Source: JACKFE01 sp050248735
Lineage (GTDB): Bacteria; Nitrospirota; Nitrospiria; Nitrospirales; UBA8639
Direction: 5' to 3'
Length of the DNA stretch: 64,000 nucleotides
NCBI GenBank assembly: GCA_050248735.1
Contig: JBFWRU010000004.1
Span: 186,001-250,000 of the forward strand
Positions 7,858 through 15,285 of this stretch are shown piece after piece (the first letter of the stretch is position 1; the number at the start of each line of letters is the position of its first letter). A program made the position numbers and the translations under genes. The notes under the pieces are model-generated. The model searched no databases. It worked only from the letters and a program-made list of their open reading frames with translations, and had not been told where the DNA came from.

Positions 7858-8947
7858 AGGTGGACACCTTCCGTAAGCCTTTCGGAACGATATGGGCGGC
7901 CTCGGAAGCCATCCGTCCTAATTGGCCACAAGCACCCAACACATCGTCTCCACGGCTGCGACGGAGATACACATCATACCCGCCCTTTCGGACCGTTTGC
8001 TGGAAGGCTTCAATGACTTCCTGGGACGGTCGTTGATACAAACCACCGGGAAATTCATTAAAGGGAATCAGGTTGATCTTGCAGCGAATTCCCCTCAATA
8101 ATTTTACCAGCCGTTTGGCATCTTCCATGGAATCGTTGACCCTGGCGATCAGAACATACTCAAACGTCAATCGCCGATCACTCCGCTTGGCATATGCACG
8201 ACTGGCTTCCATGATTTGCATCAGATCAAACCGTTTATTGACGGCCGGCATGAGTAACTGACGCTGGTGATTCGTAGTGGCATTCAGTGAAATGGCCAGG
8301 TTGACACCCAATCGCTGAATATCCTGAAAGCGGGGAACCCACCCCGCTGTGGACACGGTGATGCGTCGCGCAGAAATAGCCATGCCCCATTCGGCATTCG
8401 TCAATCGCTGGATCGCTTCGGCCACGGCCTCAAAATTCAACAACGGTTCTCCCATTCCCATGAAGACCAGCGAGGTAATCGACTCCCCCTGCCCCAGGCT
8501 TTCCCGCGCATACCACACCTGATCCACGATTTCACGAGGAGATAGATTTCGGCGAAAGCCGATTTGGGCGGTCAAACAAAACCCGCAATCCAATGTGCAC
8601 CCCACCTGGGAAGACACGCAAACCGTTCGCCGCGGACCTTCCGGAATCACCACTGTTTCCACGGCAAGACCATCATCCAACTTACCGAGAAACTTCCCGG
8701 TCCCATCCCCGGCCAATTCCGGGACCGAACAGGCCATCCGGCTAATCGTGGCTACCGTCTGAAGGCGCTCCCGATCGTCTTTTGACAAATTCGTCATTTC
8801 AGAAATGTGGGCCACGCCTTTCTGATAGAGCCACTTCAAGACCTGGGTGGATCGATAGCGAGGCCACCCCAATGGCGTCCCAAGGCCCTCAATCTCAGCG
8901 GCAGTCATATCCAACAAGTTTGGAAGGGGACGGTGAAGAGCCTTCAT
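7844..8947 (-). CDS. rlmN: 23S rRNA (adenine2503-C2)-methyltransferase RlmN
   Basis: Radical SAM enzyme that methylates C2 of A2503 in 23S rRNA and of A37 in some tRNAs. The cluster-binding cysteines are C117, C121 and C124 (GCTLDCGFC). FMGMGEPLLN (162-171) is the SAM-binding GEP motif. C340 (LGACGQL) is the position of the methyl-carrying cysteine, and the acceptor cysteine C110 is also present. All key residues are intact, and the 367-residue length is normal. The gene heads the rlmN-larE transcript; the 0.6 kb upstream is AT-rich and non-coding. Confidence 0.95.
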   Translation of the reverse strand: MKALHRPLPNLLDMTAAEIEGLGTPLGWPRYRSTQVLKWLYQKGVAHISEMTNLSKDDRERLQTVATISRMACSVPELAGDGTGKFLGKLDDGLAVETVVIPEGPRRTVCVSSQVGCTLDCGFCLTAQIGFRRNLSPREIVDQVWYARESLGQGESITSLVFMGMGEPLLNFEAVAEAIQRLTNAEWGMAISARRITVSTAGWVPRFQDIQRLGVNLAISLNATTNHQRQLLMPAVNKRFDLMQIMEASRAYAKRSDRRLTFEYVLIARVNDSMEDAKRLVKLLRGIRCKINLIPFNEFPGGLYQRPSQEVIEAFQQTVRKGGYDVYLRRSRGDDVLGACGQLGRMASEAAHIVPKGLRKVSTYARS

Positions 8948-9547
8948 CCTCTTGATCCAAAAATCAACGAACGAACAGAAAGAAACACTATCTGCGGCAT
9001 CATACTCATAAGAAAACCTGACCTCTTGTGTTGAAAATTTAACACTTAGCTTTTTTAATTAGGCAATAATTATTAATTCAAAAAACAACGGATTCCCGCT
9101 CAGATCCTGTGCTCATTACCATACTACTCCGTTCATTGTCCTGCGAACATCCAATCTTCAATTAAAACTTCACCAACATAAAACTCTTAAAAAATTATCC
9201 TTAGTGATTTTGAATCATATAATTTCATCAAATAAACATTGCTTCAATTTGAGCTTACGCATAATAAGTATTATAAAGTAGCTATAAATAATCATAAATT
9301 ATTTCAATCTAAACATTATACTAAATGCAGCCGATACAAAATAATACCGTACAACTCGTAGGCTTGTATTATTGATGCATTCGATCTCTAACCTATTTTC
9401 GTAAAACATCTCATTCATTCCATCACACCTATCATCAGGTTGCGGTAATTATTCATTTTAGCAATTAAAAAAATATTTAAAACTTGCTTGTTGACATTGC
9501 TTTAAAACACGAATAGAATGGCCACAACATATGGTGGAGATCAGACG
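8948..9547. other. AT-rich intergenic region between divergent genes
   Basis: About 600 bases with clearly higher A+T content than the flanking genes and no convincing reading frame on either strand. It contains short inverted repeats (for example GTGTT...AACAC near 9030 and AATAATTATT near 9066), T-runs, and the strong promoter at 9491-9519. No RNA family is recognised by eye. It separates rlmN-larE from the HARE-HTH gene and may hold regulatory DNA or an unrecognised small RNA. Confidence 0.6.
9491..9519 (+). promoter_or_regulatory. Near-consensus sigma-70 promoter
   Basis: TTGACA (9491-9496), an exact 17-base spacer and TAGAAT (9514-9519), a 5/6 match to the -10 box. It is the best promoter I see in the window. 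It predicts transcription from about 9526. That makes the in-frame ATG at 9518, which lies inside the -10 box, an unlikely start and points to ATG 9548. Confidence 0.75.
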
Positions 9548-10072
9548 ATGGAGGCACGGAGCGATGAGCTCAAAGACATTACTGATGGGCTGGAACAACG
9601 CATCAGAGTGTATGAAACAAAATTAAAAGATCTTCAAAAGCAGCGGGAGTCATTAGGTGAAGAAATCGCGACGGTTGAGAAATACCTGGAGTTGGCAAAG
9701 ACTCTCTATCGAGTGGAAGCGGATAAGGCCAAATTGGCGAGCCTTTCCAGCGAAATCGTACAAGACGAAGAAGGCCACATGTCCTCAACCAGTGTCGATG
9801 CAACGTCTAAATCGCGAGAGATCCTACTAGGGCGAAGTAAGTATGTGGGCATGAGTGTGCCTGATGCGGTGTACATGGTTTTACAAGAGGTAGGTCACCC
9901 ATTACACGCCAAAGAACTCTACCAACGCCTACAAGCAGGCGGGATGCCAATCCGCGGGAAAACCCCGGTTACCTCCGTGGCGACTTCCCTCAAACGGGAT
10001 CCACGGTTCCGCAAAGTCGGTCCCAACACATTCGAGGTTATTCAGGAAAAGGCCTTTACCAAAGCCGTCTAG
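9548..10072 (+). CDS. Coiled-coil protein with C-terminal HARE-HTH domain
   Basis: A 174-residue protein. Residues about 5-70 are a charged coiled coil (GLEQRIRVYETKLKDLQKQR and on), then a Ser/Thr-rich linker. Residues about 103-165 form a winged helix-turn-helix of the HARE-HTH type: VPDAVYMVLQEVGHPLHAKE, then LYQRLQAGG and SLKRDPRFRKVGPNTFEV. This fold occurs in the RNA polymerase delta subunit, in chromatin proteins and in some restriction enzymes, and is thought to read or contact DNA. The start at ATG 9548 is set by GGTGGAG about 8 bases upstream and by the promoter position. A strong promoter suggests high expression. A DNA-binding or transcription-associated role is inferred; the specific function is unknown. 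Confidence 0.75.
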   Translation: MEARSDELKDITDGLEQRIRVYETKLKDLQKQRESLGEEIATVEKYLELAKTLYRVEADKAKLASLSSEIVQDEEGHMSSTSVDATSKSREILLGRSKYVGMSVPDAVYMVLQEVGHPLHAKELYQRLQAGGMPIRGKTPVTSVATSLKRDPRFRKVGPNTFEVIQEKAFTKAV

Positions 10073-10127
10073 GCAATGAGGACGGAAATATAAACATCAC
10101 TGATTTTTGTGAAAGGGGGTGAGTGAA

Positions 10128-10205
10128 TTGGCAGCTACTAAAAAGAAAGCCGCTCCTAAGAAGAAAGCCGCGGCCAAGCCGAAAGCAAAAGCAAAGAAGA
10201 AGTAG
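10128..10205 (+). CDS. Tiny Lys/Ala-rich histone-H1-like peptide
   Basis: A 25-residue frame starting at TTG 10128 encodes almost only Lys, Ala and Pro in a KKKAAPKKKAAAKPKAKAKKK pattern, resembling histone H1 or the basic tails of some HU proteins. AAGGGGG lies about 8 bases upstream of the TTG; a GTG at 10119, in frame, would add three residues. It begins 55 bases after the HARE-HTH gene with no terminator between, so the two are probably co-transcribed. A hairpin follows at 10233. Such a peptide would be expected to bind DNA or RNA through charge (inference). Its small size and low complexity limit confidence. Confidence 0.55.
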   Translation: MAATKKKAAPKKKAAAKPKAKAKKK

Positions 10206-10232
10206 CCTGTAGTTCCCGCCTGCAGTGCCGTT

Positions 10233-10254
10233 GGGGGTGGGGCCACCCACCCCC
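10233..10254 (+). terminator. GC-rich hairpin after the Lys-rich peptide gene
   Basis: Perfect 9-base stem GGGGGTGGG / CCCACCCCC with a 4-base loop, 27 bases after the peptide stop. No strong T-run follows. It probably ends or attenuates the transcript from the promoter at 9491. Confidence 0.5.
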
Positions 10255-10359
10255 GATGCGTTTCCTACTCCACGGCTTCTTTCCCCACAAAGAAAATTTG
10301 TATATTCAGCTAAGTCTCATATTGGGATATGCCTGCTCTTCAGGTATGCTAAGGAACCA

Positions 10360-11187
10360 TTGGCCATCTCTCCTATGACCGCTCTCACGCAGACTGAACT
10401 CCAAGCAATCATAGATGTTGCCATCCGAGCCGCTAGGCAGGCCGGGGCGATCCTGTTGGACTATGCCCAAAAGGGGTTTGAGATCCATCGAAAGGATCAA
10501 TCAATCAACCTGGTCACCGAAGCCGATCTCCATGCCGAAAAAGCAGTCATTCACACCATTCGACAGGCCTTCCCTCACCATCAGATCCTGAGTGAGGAAC
10601 AAGGCCTGCAGGATATTCCGACTCATCCCATCAAATGGATCGTCGATCCGCTGGACGGCACGACGAACTTCGCGCACGGCTTTCCCATGTACAACGTCTC
10701 CATTGGAGTCGAATATCACGGCACGTGCATCCTCGGGGTCGTCTATGATCCGACACGAGATGAACTGTTTCTCGGGCAACAAGGAAAAGGCGCCACGCTC
10801 AACGACACACCAATCCAGGTTTCCGATACTCCGAAACTCAACGAAGGACTCCTGGTCACCGGCTTTGCCTATGACGTCCATACGGCCAAAGATAATAATC
10901 TGAAGGAATTCTGTGCCTTTACCTTGCGCGCGCGCGGCATGCGCCGGACGGGCACCGCCGCGATCGACCTGTGCTACATCGCCTGCGGACGATTTGACGG
11001 ATTCTGGGAACTACAACTCAATCCCTGGGACACGGCGGCGGGGAAAGTCATCGTGGAAGAGGCGGGCGGAAAGGTCACCAATTACGCAGGCGAACCTTAT
11101 TCCATCTATGGCCGTACCATCATTGCCTCAAACGGCCTGATCCATCAGGAAATGTTGGAGGTCTTACAGAAAACCCGCCTTCAGTAG
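10360..11187 (+). CDS. Inositol-monophosphatase-family phosphatase (SuhB-like)
   Basis: Metal-dependent sugar-phosphate phosphatase of about 270-275 residues. Numbering from the in-frame ATG at 10375: SEEQG metal ligands at 73-77, the signature DPLDGTTNF (91-99) and PWDTAAG (217-223) with D219, plus the C-terminal GGKVTNYAG. All catalytic acids (E74, D91, D94, D219) are present. Members hydrolyse inositol-1-phosphate or related sugar phosphates, and SuhB also binds RNA polymerase; which role applies cannot be read from sequence. AAGGA at 10351-10355 is well placed for TTG 10360 but too far for ATG 10375, so TTG is my choice. An open frame continues upstream to 10225 but runs through the hairpin region and is unlikely to be translated. 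Confidence 0.88.
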   Translation: MAISPMTALTQTELQAIIDVAIRAARQAGAILLDYAQKGFEIHRKDQSINLVTEADLHAEKAVIHTIRQAFPHHQILSEEQGLQDIPTHPIKWIVDPLDGTTNFAHGFPMYNVSIGVEYHGTCILGVVYDPTRDELFLGQQGKGATLNDTPIQVSDTPKLNEGLLVTGFAYDVHTAKDNNLKEFCAFTLRARGMRRTGTAAIDLCYIACGRFDGFWELQLNPWDTAAGKVIVEEAGGKVTNYAGEPYSIYGRTIIASNGLIHQEMLEVLQKTRLQ

Positions 11188-11211
11188 AAGGATATCCCTT
11201 CAGGGAATACC

Positions 11212-11341
11212 GTGAAATTCTACAAGCGAGCACCTGGTAGAAATAAAAATTCCAAAAGTTTGGCCGGGTTGGCACAAAGCGGCATTAGTCATCTTGCCTC
11301 TTGCCGCCTTGTGGTTGCTTAATGGTTTGGATCTTCAATAG
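11212..11341 (+). pseudogene. Small membrane protein gene with an apparent one-base frameshift
   Basis: GTG 11212 follows a good AGGGA ribosome-binding site and reads a basic N-terminus (VKFYKRAPGRNKNSK). After a run of A residues near 11253-11257 the protein-like sequence continues in the next frame as a Trp-containing hydrophobic helix (VWPGWHKAALVILPLAALWL), ending at TAG 11339-11341. Removing one A joins them into a 42-residue single-pass protein. Either the gene is broken, or the A-run carries a sequencing error or slippage site. It lies 24 bases after the phosphatase gene. Confidence 0.3.
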
Positions 11342-11459
11342 AGCAAACCGGTTGAATTGCAGGGTGTGTTGTATGGATCATTTCAGTTTCCCGACGATGC
11401 CAATCCCCGAACACATTTTCTCGTCCAACCTCCCGATATTTTTTCTTTTTTATTTAACT

Positions 11460-11981
11460 CTACTCAGCCAGCAATCGTCTAATTGTTTGTTCGGTTTCCT
11501 CATAGCCCCCTTCCCCGATTTTGGTGTACTGGATGGCTCCCTGTTTGTCGATCAGATACAGAGTCGGCCAATACCGGTTGCGGTATTGGCGCCAGTTCCT
11601 GAATTCATTGTCGATGGGTACGGCGTATAAAATGCGGTTCTCCCTAACATAGTTTTTCACCTTTTCCACATCGTATTCATATTTGAACTCCGGGGAATGG
11701 ATGGCAATCACCATCAATCCTTGTTTGGCATATTTCTCATGCCATTCTTTGACATAGGGTTCAATGTTCCGGCAGTTCCAACACCCGAAGGTCCAGAACT
11801 CGACCATCACCACTTTCCCACGCAATTGTTCCAGTTGCAGGGGTTCGGAATTCAACCATGTCGGGCTCACAATCTCCGGGGCCTGGGTCGCATAGACTAT
11901 AGGACCCGCCCACAGGCCCAATAAACCAAAAAGGCCAACCAACACGGTAATCACAAAGATTGGTGTTCTTTGTTGAATCAT
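11460..11981 (-). CDS. Membrane-anchored thioredoxin-like (TlpA/DipZ-type redoxin) protein
   Basis: The 173-residue protein has an N-terminal hydrophobic segment (IFVITVLVGLFGLLGLWAGP, about 8-27) that acts as signal or anchor, then a thioredoxin fold. The redox pair is C67 and C70 in FWTFGCWNC. The cis-proline region is RYWPTLYLID. The WTFGCWNCRN form resembles the redoxin domains of DipZ-like and TlpA-like proteins, which reduce or oxidise thiols outside the cytoplasm, often in cytochrome c maturation or disulfide repair. I chose ATG 11981 because GAGGG is about 8 bases upstream; an ATG 30 bases earlier is weaker. No partner gene (ccdA, dsbD) is next to it. Confidence 0.85.
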   Translation of the reverse strand: MIQQRTPIFVITVLVGLFGLLGLWAGPIVYATQAPEIVSPTWLNSEPLQLEQLRGKVVMVEFWTFGCWNCRNIEPYVKEWHEKYAKQGLMVIAIHSPEFKYEYDVEKVKNYVRENRILYAVPIDNEFRNWRQYRNRYWPTLYLIDKQGAIQYTKIGEGGYEETEQTIRRLLAE

Positions 11982-12285
11982 CTTGTCCCTCGTTTTTCCC
12001 AACCAATTCATGTCTCAAATATTGAAACTTCCGCCCAACCTCTTTTTGTTTCACCCCGGATAACTTGAGGTCTCGTTAGGCGACACCCTGTTACAAGTCA
12101 TGGCTTCCCCAAAACAGACCGCACAAGAAGAACCAGCAGCCCGGTCTTAGAATGACTCAATTTTCTGAGAGACAGAAAAAATAAAAAACTTGAGGCAAAT
12201 CAAGCAGTGGAATTTTTGAAAAGGAGGGGAAGGTTGTGAGGATAGCGATGAAGCAAGTATCCGTCTGCTTCCTGAAGAATACGCG
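11982..12285. other. Intergenic region
   Basis: About 300 bases between the thioredoxin-like gene and the end of prfC. A 6-base inverted repeat (GAAGCA 12250-12255, TGCTTC 12266-12271) lies just past the prfC stop and could be a weak terminator for that strand. AAGGAGG at 12221 precedes only an 17-codon frame. No gene is supported. Confidence 0.4.
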
Positions 12286-13887
12286 CTAGCCCATGTCCTT
12301 AAAGTCGTGTTGGGGATTTCGTTCGCGGGCAAAGTTTTTTGACCAGGTGCTGCGGAACAGCACGACCGCCCGGTCCTGGCTGTCTTTGACCACAAGTGCG
12401 TCGGAAGGAGGCTTAAAGGTCTCGACGTCCCCGACCAGCCAGGCGCTGGATTCATACGGCAACATATCCACTACCGTTTTGACCCGATATTCGCTTTGCA
12501 GCCTGAATTCCAGTACATCGAACTGCAGCCTCCCGACCGCGGCCACAAAGAACTCCAGGCCATCCAGACTGCGAAGAATTTGAATGGTCCCTTCCTTGGC
12601 CAACTGTTCGATGCCTTTATCAAAGGATTTTCGCATGGTGGTATCCGTGGGCCGTACACGGGCGAAGACTTCCGGTTGAAATTGCGGCAGCGGTTTGTAA
12701 TTGAACCCATCGGCCACGGAAATCGTGTCGCCAATCTGAAAGATCCCGGTATTGATAATCCCGATCACATCACCGGGATAGGCCACATCCACCGTATTGC
12801 GCTCCTTGGCCACCATGCTATGGGGACGGGACAACCGGACTTCGGTCTTGGTCCGATGATGTTTCACCACCATGTCCCGATCGAACTTTCCCGAACAGAC
12901 ACGCATGAAGGCCGTACTATCCCGATGTCGGGGGTTCATATTGGCTTGCAGCTTAAAGACATACGCACTAAAAGGCGTCTCAACCGGATCGATCAGTTGC
13001 TCCTCTCCATTCGGCAGATCGGCCAATCGTCCCCTCGCAGACGGTGCCAGATCGACGAAGGCATCAAAAAAGGCTTCCACCCCGAAGTTGGTCAGGGCCG
13101 ACCCGAAGAAGACGGGAGTCACCTTCCCATTCTGAAAATCATCCTTGGAAAATGGATTCCCGGCAATCTCCATCAACTCCAAGTCATGAGTCAATTCTTC
13201 CCACACATAATCCGGCACGCGGCTTTTGACCGAAGGATCGTCCAACAACAATTCCGTGAGTTCCGGTTTCGCGGCTCCCGCTGAAGCGGTTTTCGTGTAC
13301 AACAGCACATGCCGTGTCTCCCGATTCACCACTCCCAGAAAATCTCGGCCTGATCCGATCGGCCAGTTAATGGCACTGGCATGGATACCGAGGACCTCTT
13401 CCACCTCCGCCATCAGATCCAGCGGGGCCCGACCGGGCAAGTCCATTTTGTTGATAAAGGTCAGGACGGGAATTTGACGCAGGCGGCAGACCTCAAACAG
13501 TTTTCGTGTTTGCGTCTCGACCCCCTTGGCCGCATCGATGACCATGATCGCGCTATCTGCCGCCGTCAGTGTCCGATAGGTGTCTTCGCAAAAGTCCTGA
13601 TGGCCGGGCGTGTCCAGCACATTAATAACCGCGCCTTTATAGCCGAACTGCATGGCTGAGGCGGTAATGGAAATACCGCGCTCCTGCTCCATTTCCATCC
13701 AATCCGACGTGGCCAGCTTTCCGCTTTTTCTGGCCCCGACCATCCCGGCCGTTCTGACCATGCCCGAATACAGCAAGAGTTTTTCGGTCAGGGTTGTCTT
13801 TCCCGCGTCCGGATGGCTGATAATGGCAAAGGTCCGGCGTTTATTGGCCGCCGCCCGAATTTCCTGTTTGATTTGAATTGTGGTCAT
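12286..13887 (-). CDS. prfC: Peptide chain release factor 3
   Basis: RF3 is the GTPase that removes RF1/RF2 from the ribosome after termination. From ATG 13887 the protein is 533 residues, the normal size. G1 is SHPDAGKTTL (24-33), G3 DTPGHQDF (92-99) and G4 NKMD (146-149). The central segment GSALTNFGVEAFFDAFVDLAP and the C-terminal RF3 domain (VGRLQFDVLEFRLQSEY) distinguish it from EF-G and LepA. A TTG 27 bases upstream is in frame, but the family begins near the ATG. The gene follows the outer-membrane factor of the RND operon by only 30 bases, so it may be read through from that operon. Confidence 0.96.
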   Translation of the reverse strand: MTTIQIKQEIRAAANKRRTFAIISHPDAGKTTLTEKLLLYSGMVRTAGMVGARKSGKLATSDWMEMEQERGISITASAMQFGYKGAVINVLDTPGHQDFCEDTYRTLTAADSAIMVIDAAKGVETQTRKLFEVCRLRQIPVLTFINKMDLPGRAPLDLMAEVEEVLGIHASAINWPIGSGRDFLGVVNRETRHVLLYTKTASAGAAKPELTELLLDDPSVKSRVPDYVWEELTHDLELMEIAGNPFSKDDFQNGKVTPVFFGSALTNFGVEAFFDAFVDLAPSARGRLADLPNGEEQLIDPVETPFSAYVFKLQANMNPRHRDSTAFMRVCSGKFDRDMVVKHHRTKTEVRLSRPHSMVAKERNTVDVAYPGDVIGIINTGIFQIGDTISVADGFNYKPLPQFQPEVFARVRPTDTTMRKSFDKGIEQLAKEGTIQILRSLDGLEFFVAAVGRLQFDVLEFRLQSEYRVKTVVDMLPYESSAWLVGDVETFKPPSDALVVKDSQDRAVVLFRSTWSKNFARERNPQHDFKDMG

Positions 13888-13917
13888 ACAAGCTATTGCG
13901 CGAAAAGACTCCAACCG

Positions 13918-15261
13918 TTACAACTTTTCCAACTGCCCCTGTGCCCGCGCCAGGCTCAGACGAGAAGCATTAAAGGTAAATAATCCTTCAATCAGGTTAT
14001 CCCGGGCCTGGGCCACGCGGGTTTGCGCATCCGTCACTTCAATGTTTGTGGCGACCCCGACGGCGAACCGTTCACGGGACAACTCTAATTCCGTGAGTGA
14101 AAGCTTTAACCCTTCTTCGGCCACCGCGACTTGCTGTTTGGCCGAACTCATCGTGATGAGCGCATCACGAACCTCCAGAGCCACTTGATATTGCACATCC
14201 TGCATCTTAATTTCTTCCTGTCTGACCAAGCTGCGACTCTCGGAAATTCGGCCTTCCCGCTGTCCGCCATCAAAAATCGGCACCCTCATCAGCACCTGGA
14301 CATTGTCTGTGGTCAGCGCATTGGGGATTTGATTGCCAATCAGGCCTACATCGCCCAAGGCCTGAATGGAGGGAATCCGTTCACTGGTCACCGAACTTAA
14401 CGTCAGGGAGGCCAGTCGCTCACGAGTTTTCTGTGCCTTGAGTTCTGTCCGGTTTTCTTTCGCAACCTCCAAAGCTTCGTCCATGGATTGTTCCGAGATT
14501 TCCAACAGCTTCATTTCATCGGTCAGCACCAGGCGCACATCAAACGAAAGCCCCATCGAGCGAATCAAATTGAGTTTGGCACGATCCCGTTCATTTTCAG
14601 CCACTAATAACCGCTGTTTGGCGTTTTCCAATTGAACTTTCGCCCGAGTCACATCCAAGCTGGTCGCCATCCCGGCCGATTTTCGTTCCGTAGCCAAACG
14701 CAGTAATTCCTTATTCAATACAACATCCGCAGTGCGAGCGTCCACTGCCGCTTCGGCCCTGAGGACTTCCAGATAAATAAGACCCGTGGTGGCCATCGTA
14801 TCACGTTTGGTGACTTCCGCATCCAACCCTGCCACATCCACTCCGGCTTTGGCGGCCCGCCATTTTTGAATAAGGCTCAGACTGAACACGTTTTGCGTGA
14901 GAAAAGCCCGGGCTTCATAAAAATCCCTCGGACCGACCACGGTGGCCGCCGAGCCAAATGATCCCGTAAAAAACCGACGTCGAGACCCGCTCATCGTTCC
15001 TGAGAGATTTGGCAATAATTCGCCTAATTGGGTATTGGCCACATCCTTCGCCTGCATAATACGTTCTTTAAACAACTGAACAGTGGGATTTTGATCGACA
15101 GCCGCCTCCATAGCATCCCGCAGACTCAGTCGCAATTCGGGAGGAGCAGGGGAACCCTTGGAAGCCTCCGTGGCACTCCAGGTTATTGGTGCCACACAGA
15201 AACCTATTCCAACAACCATGATCCAGGACCGAAAAATACTTTTGAATGCCGGTGATTGCAT
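13918..15261 (-). CDS. TolC-family outer-membrane efflux protein
   Basis: A 447-residue outer-membrane channel component. The N-terminus is a signal peptide (SWIMVVGIGFCVAPITWSA, about 12-30). The body shows two long helical repeats typical of OEP domains: LRDAMEAAVDQNPTV near the start of the first and SLTELELSRERFAVGVATNIEVTDAQ in the second, with VPIFDGGQREGRI between them. It forms the trans-envelope duct for the RND pump encoded 24 bases upstream. Order on this strand is TetR, fusion protein, RND pump, channel. No lipobox is seen, unlike the second efflux channel in this window. Confidence 0.9.
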   Translation of the reverse strand: MQSPAFKSIFRSWIMVVGIGFCVAPITWSATEASKGSPAPPELRLSLRDAMEAAVDQNPTVQLFKERIMQAKDVANTQLGELLPNLSGTMSGSRRRFFTGSFGSAATVVGPRDFYEARAFLTQNVFSLSLIQKWRAAKAGVDVAGLDAEVTKRDTMATTGLIYLEVLRAEAAVDARTADVVLNKELLRLATERKSAGMATSLDVTRAKVQLENAKQRLLVAENERDRAKLNLIRSMGLSFDVRLVLTDEMKLLEISEQSMDEALEVAKENRTELKAQKTRERLASLTLSSVTSERIPSIQALGDVGLIGNQIPNALTTDNVQVLMRVPIFDGGQREGRISESRSLVRQEEIKMQDVQYQVALEVRDALITMSSAKQQVAVAEEGLKLSLTELELSRERFAVGVATNIEVTDAQTRVAQARDNLIEGLFTFNASRLSLARAQGQLEKL

Positions 15262-15285
15262 AATCCCTCGTAAAGTGTTCGGACG

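Noticed and set aside
10225..10359. N-terminal extension of the inositol-phosphatase frame
   Set aside because: It passes through the GC-rich hairpin and has no family similarity; the TTG at 10360 or ATG at 10375 fits the ribosome-binding site and the family start.
12236..12289. 17-codon frame after a strong AAGGAGG on the plus strand
   Set aside because: Too short to judge, overlaps the end of prfC, and the sequence has no protein-like pattern beyond chance.
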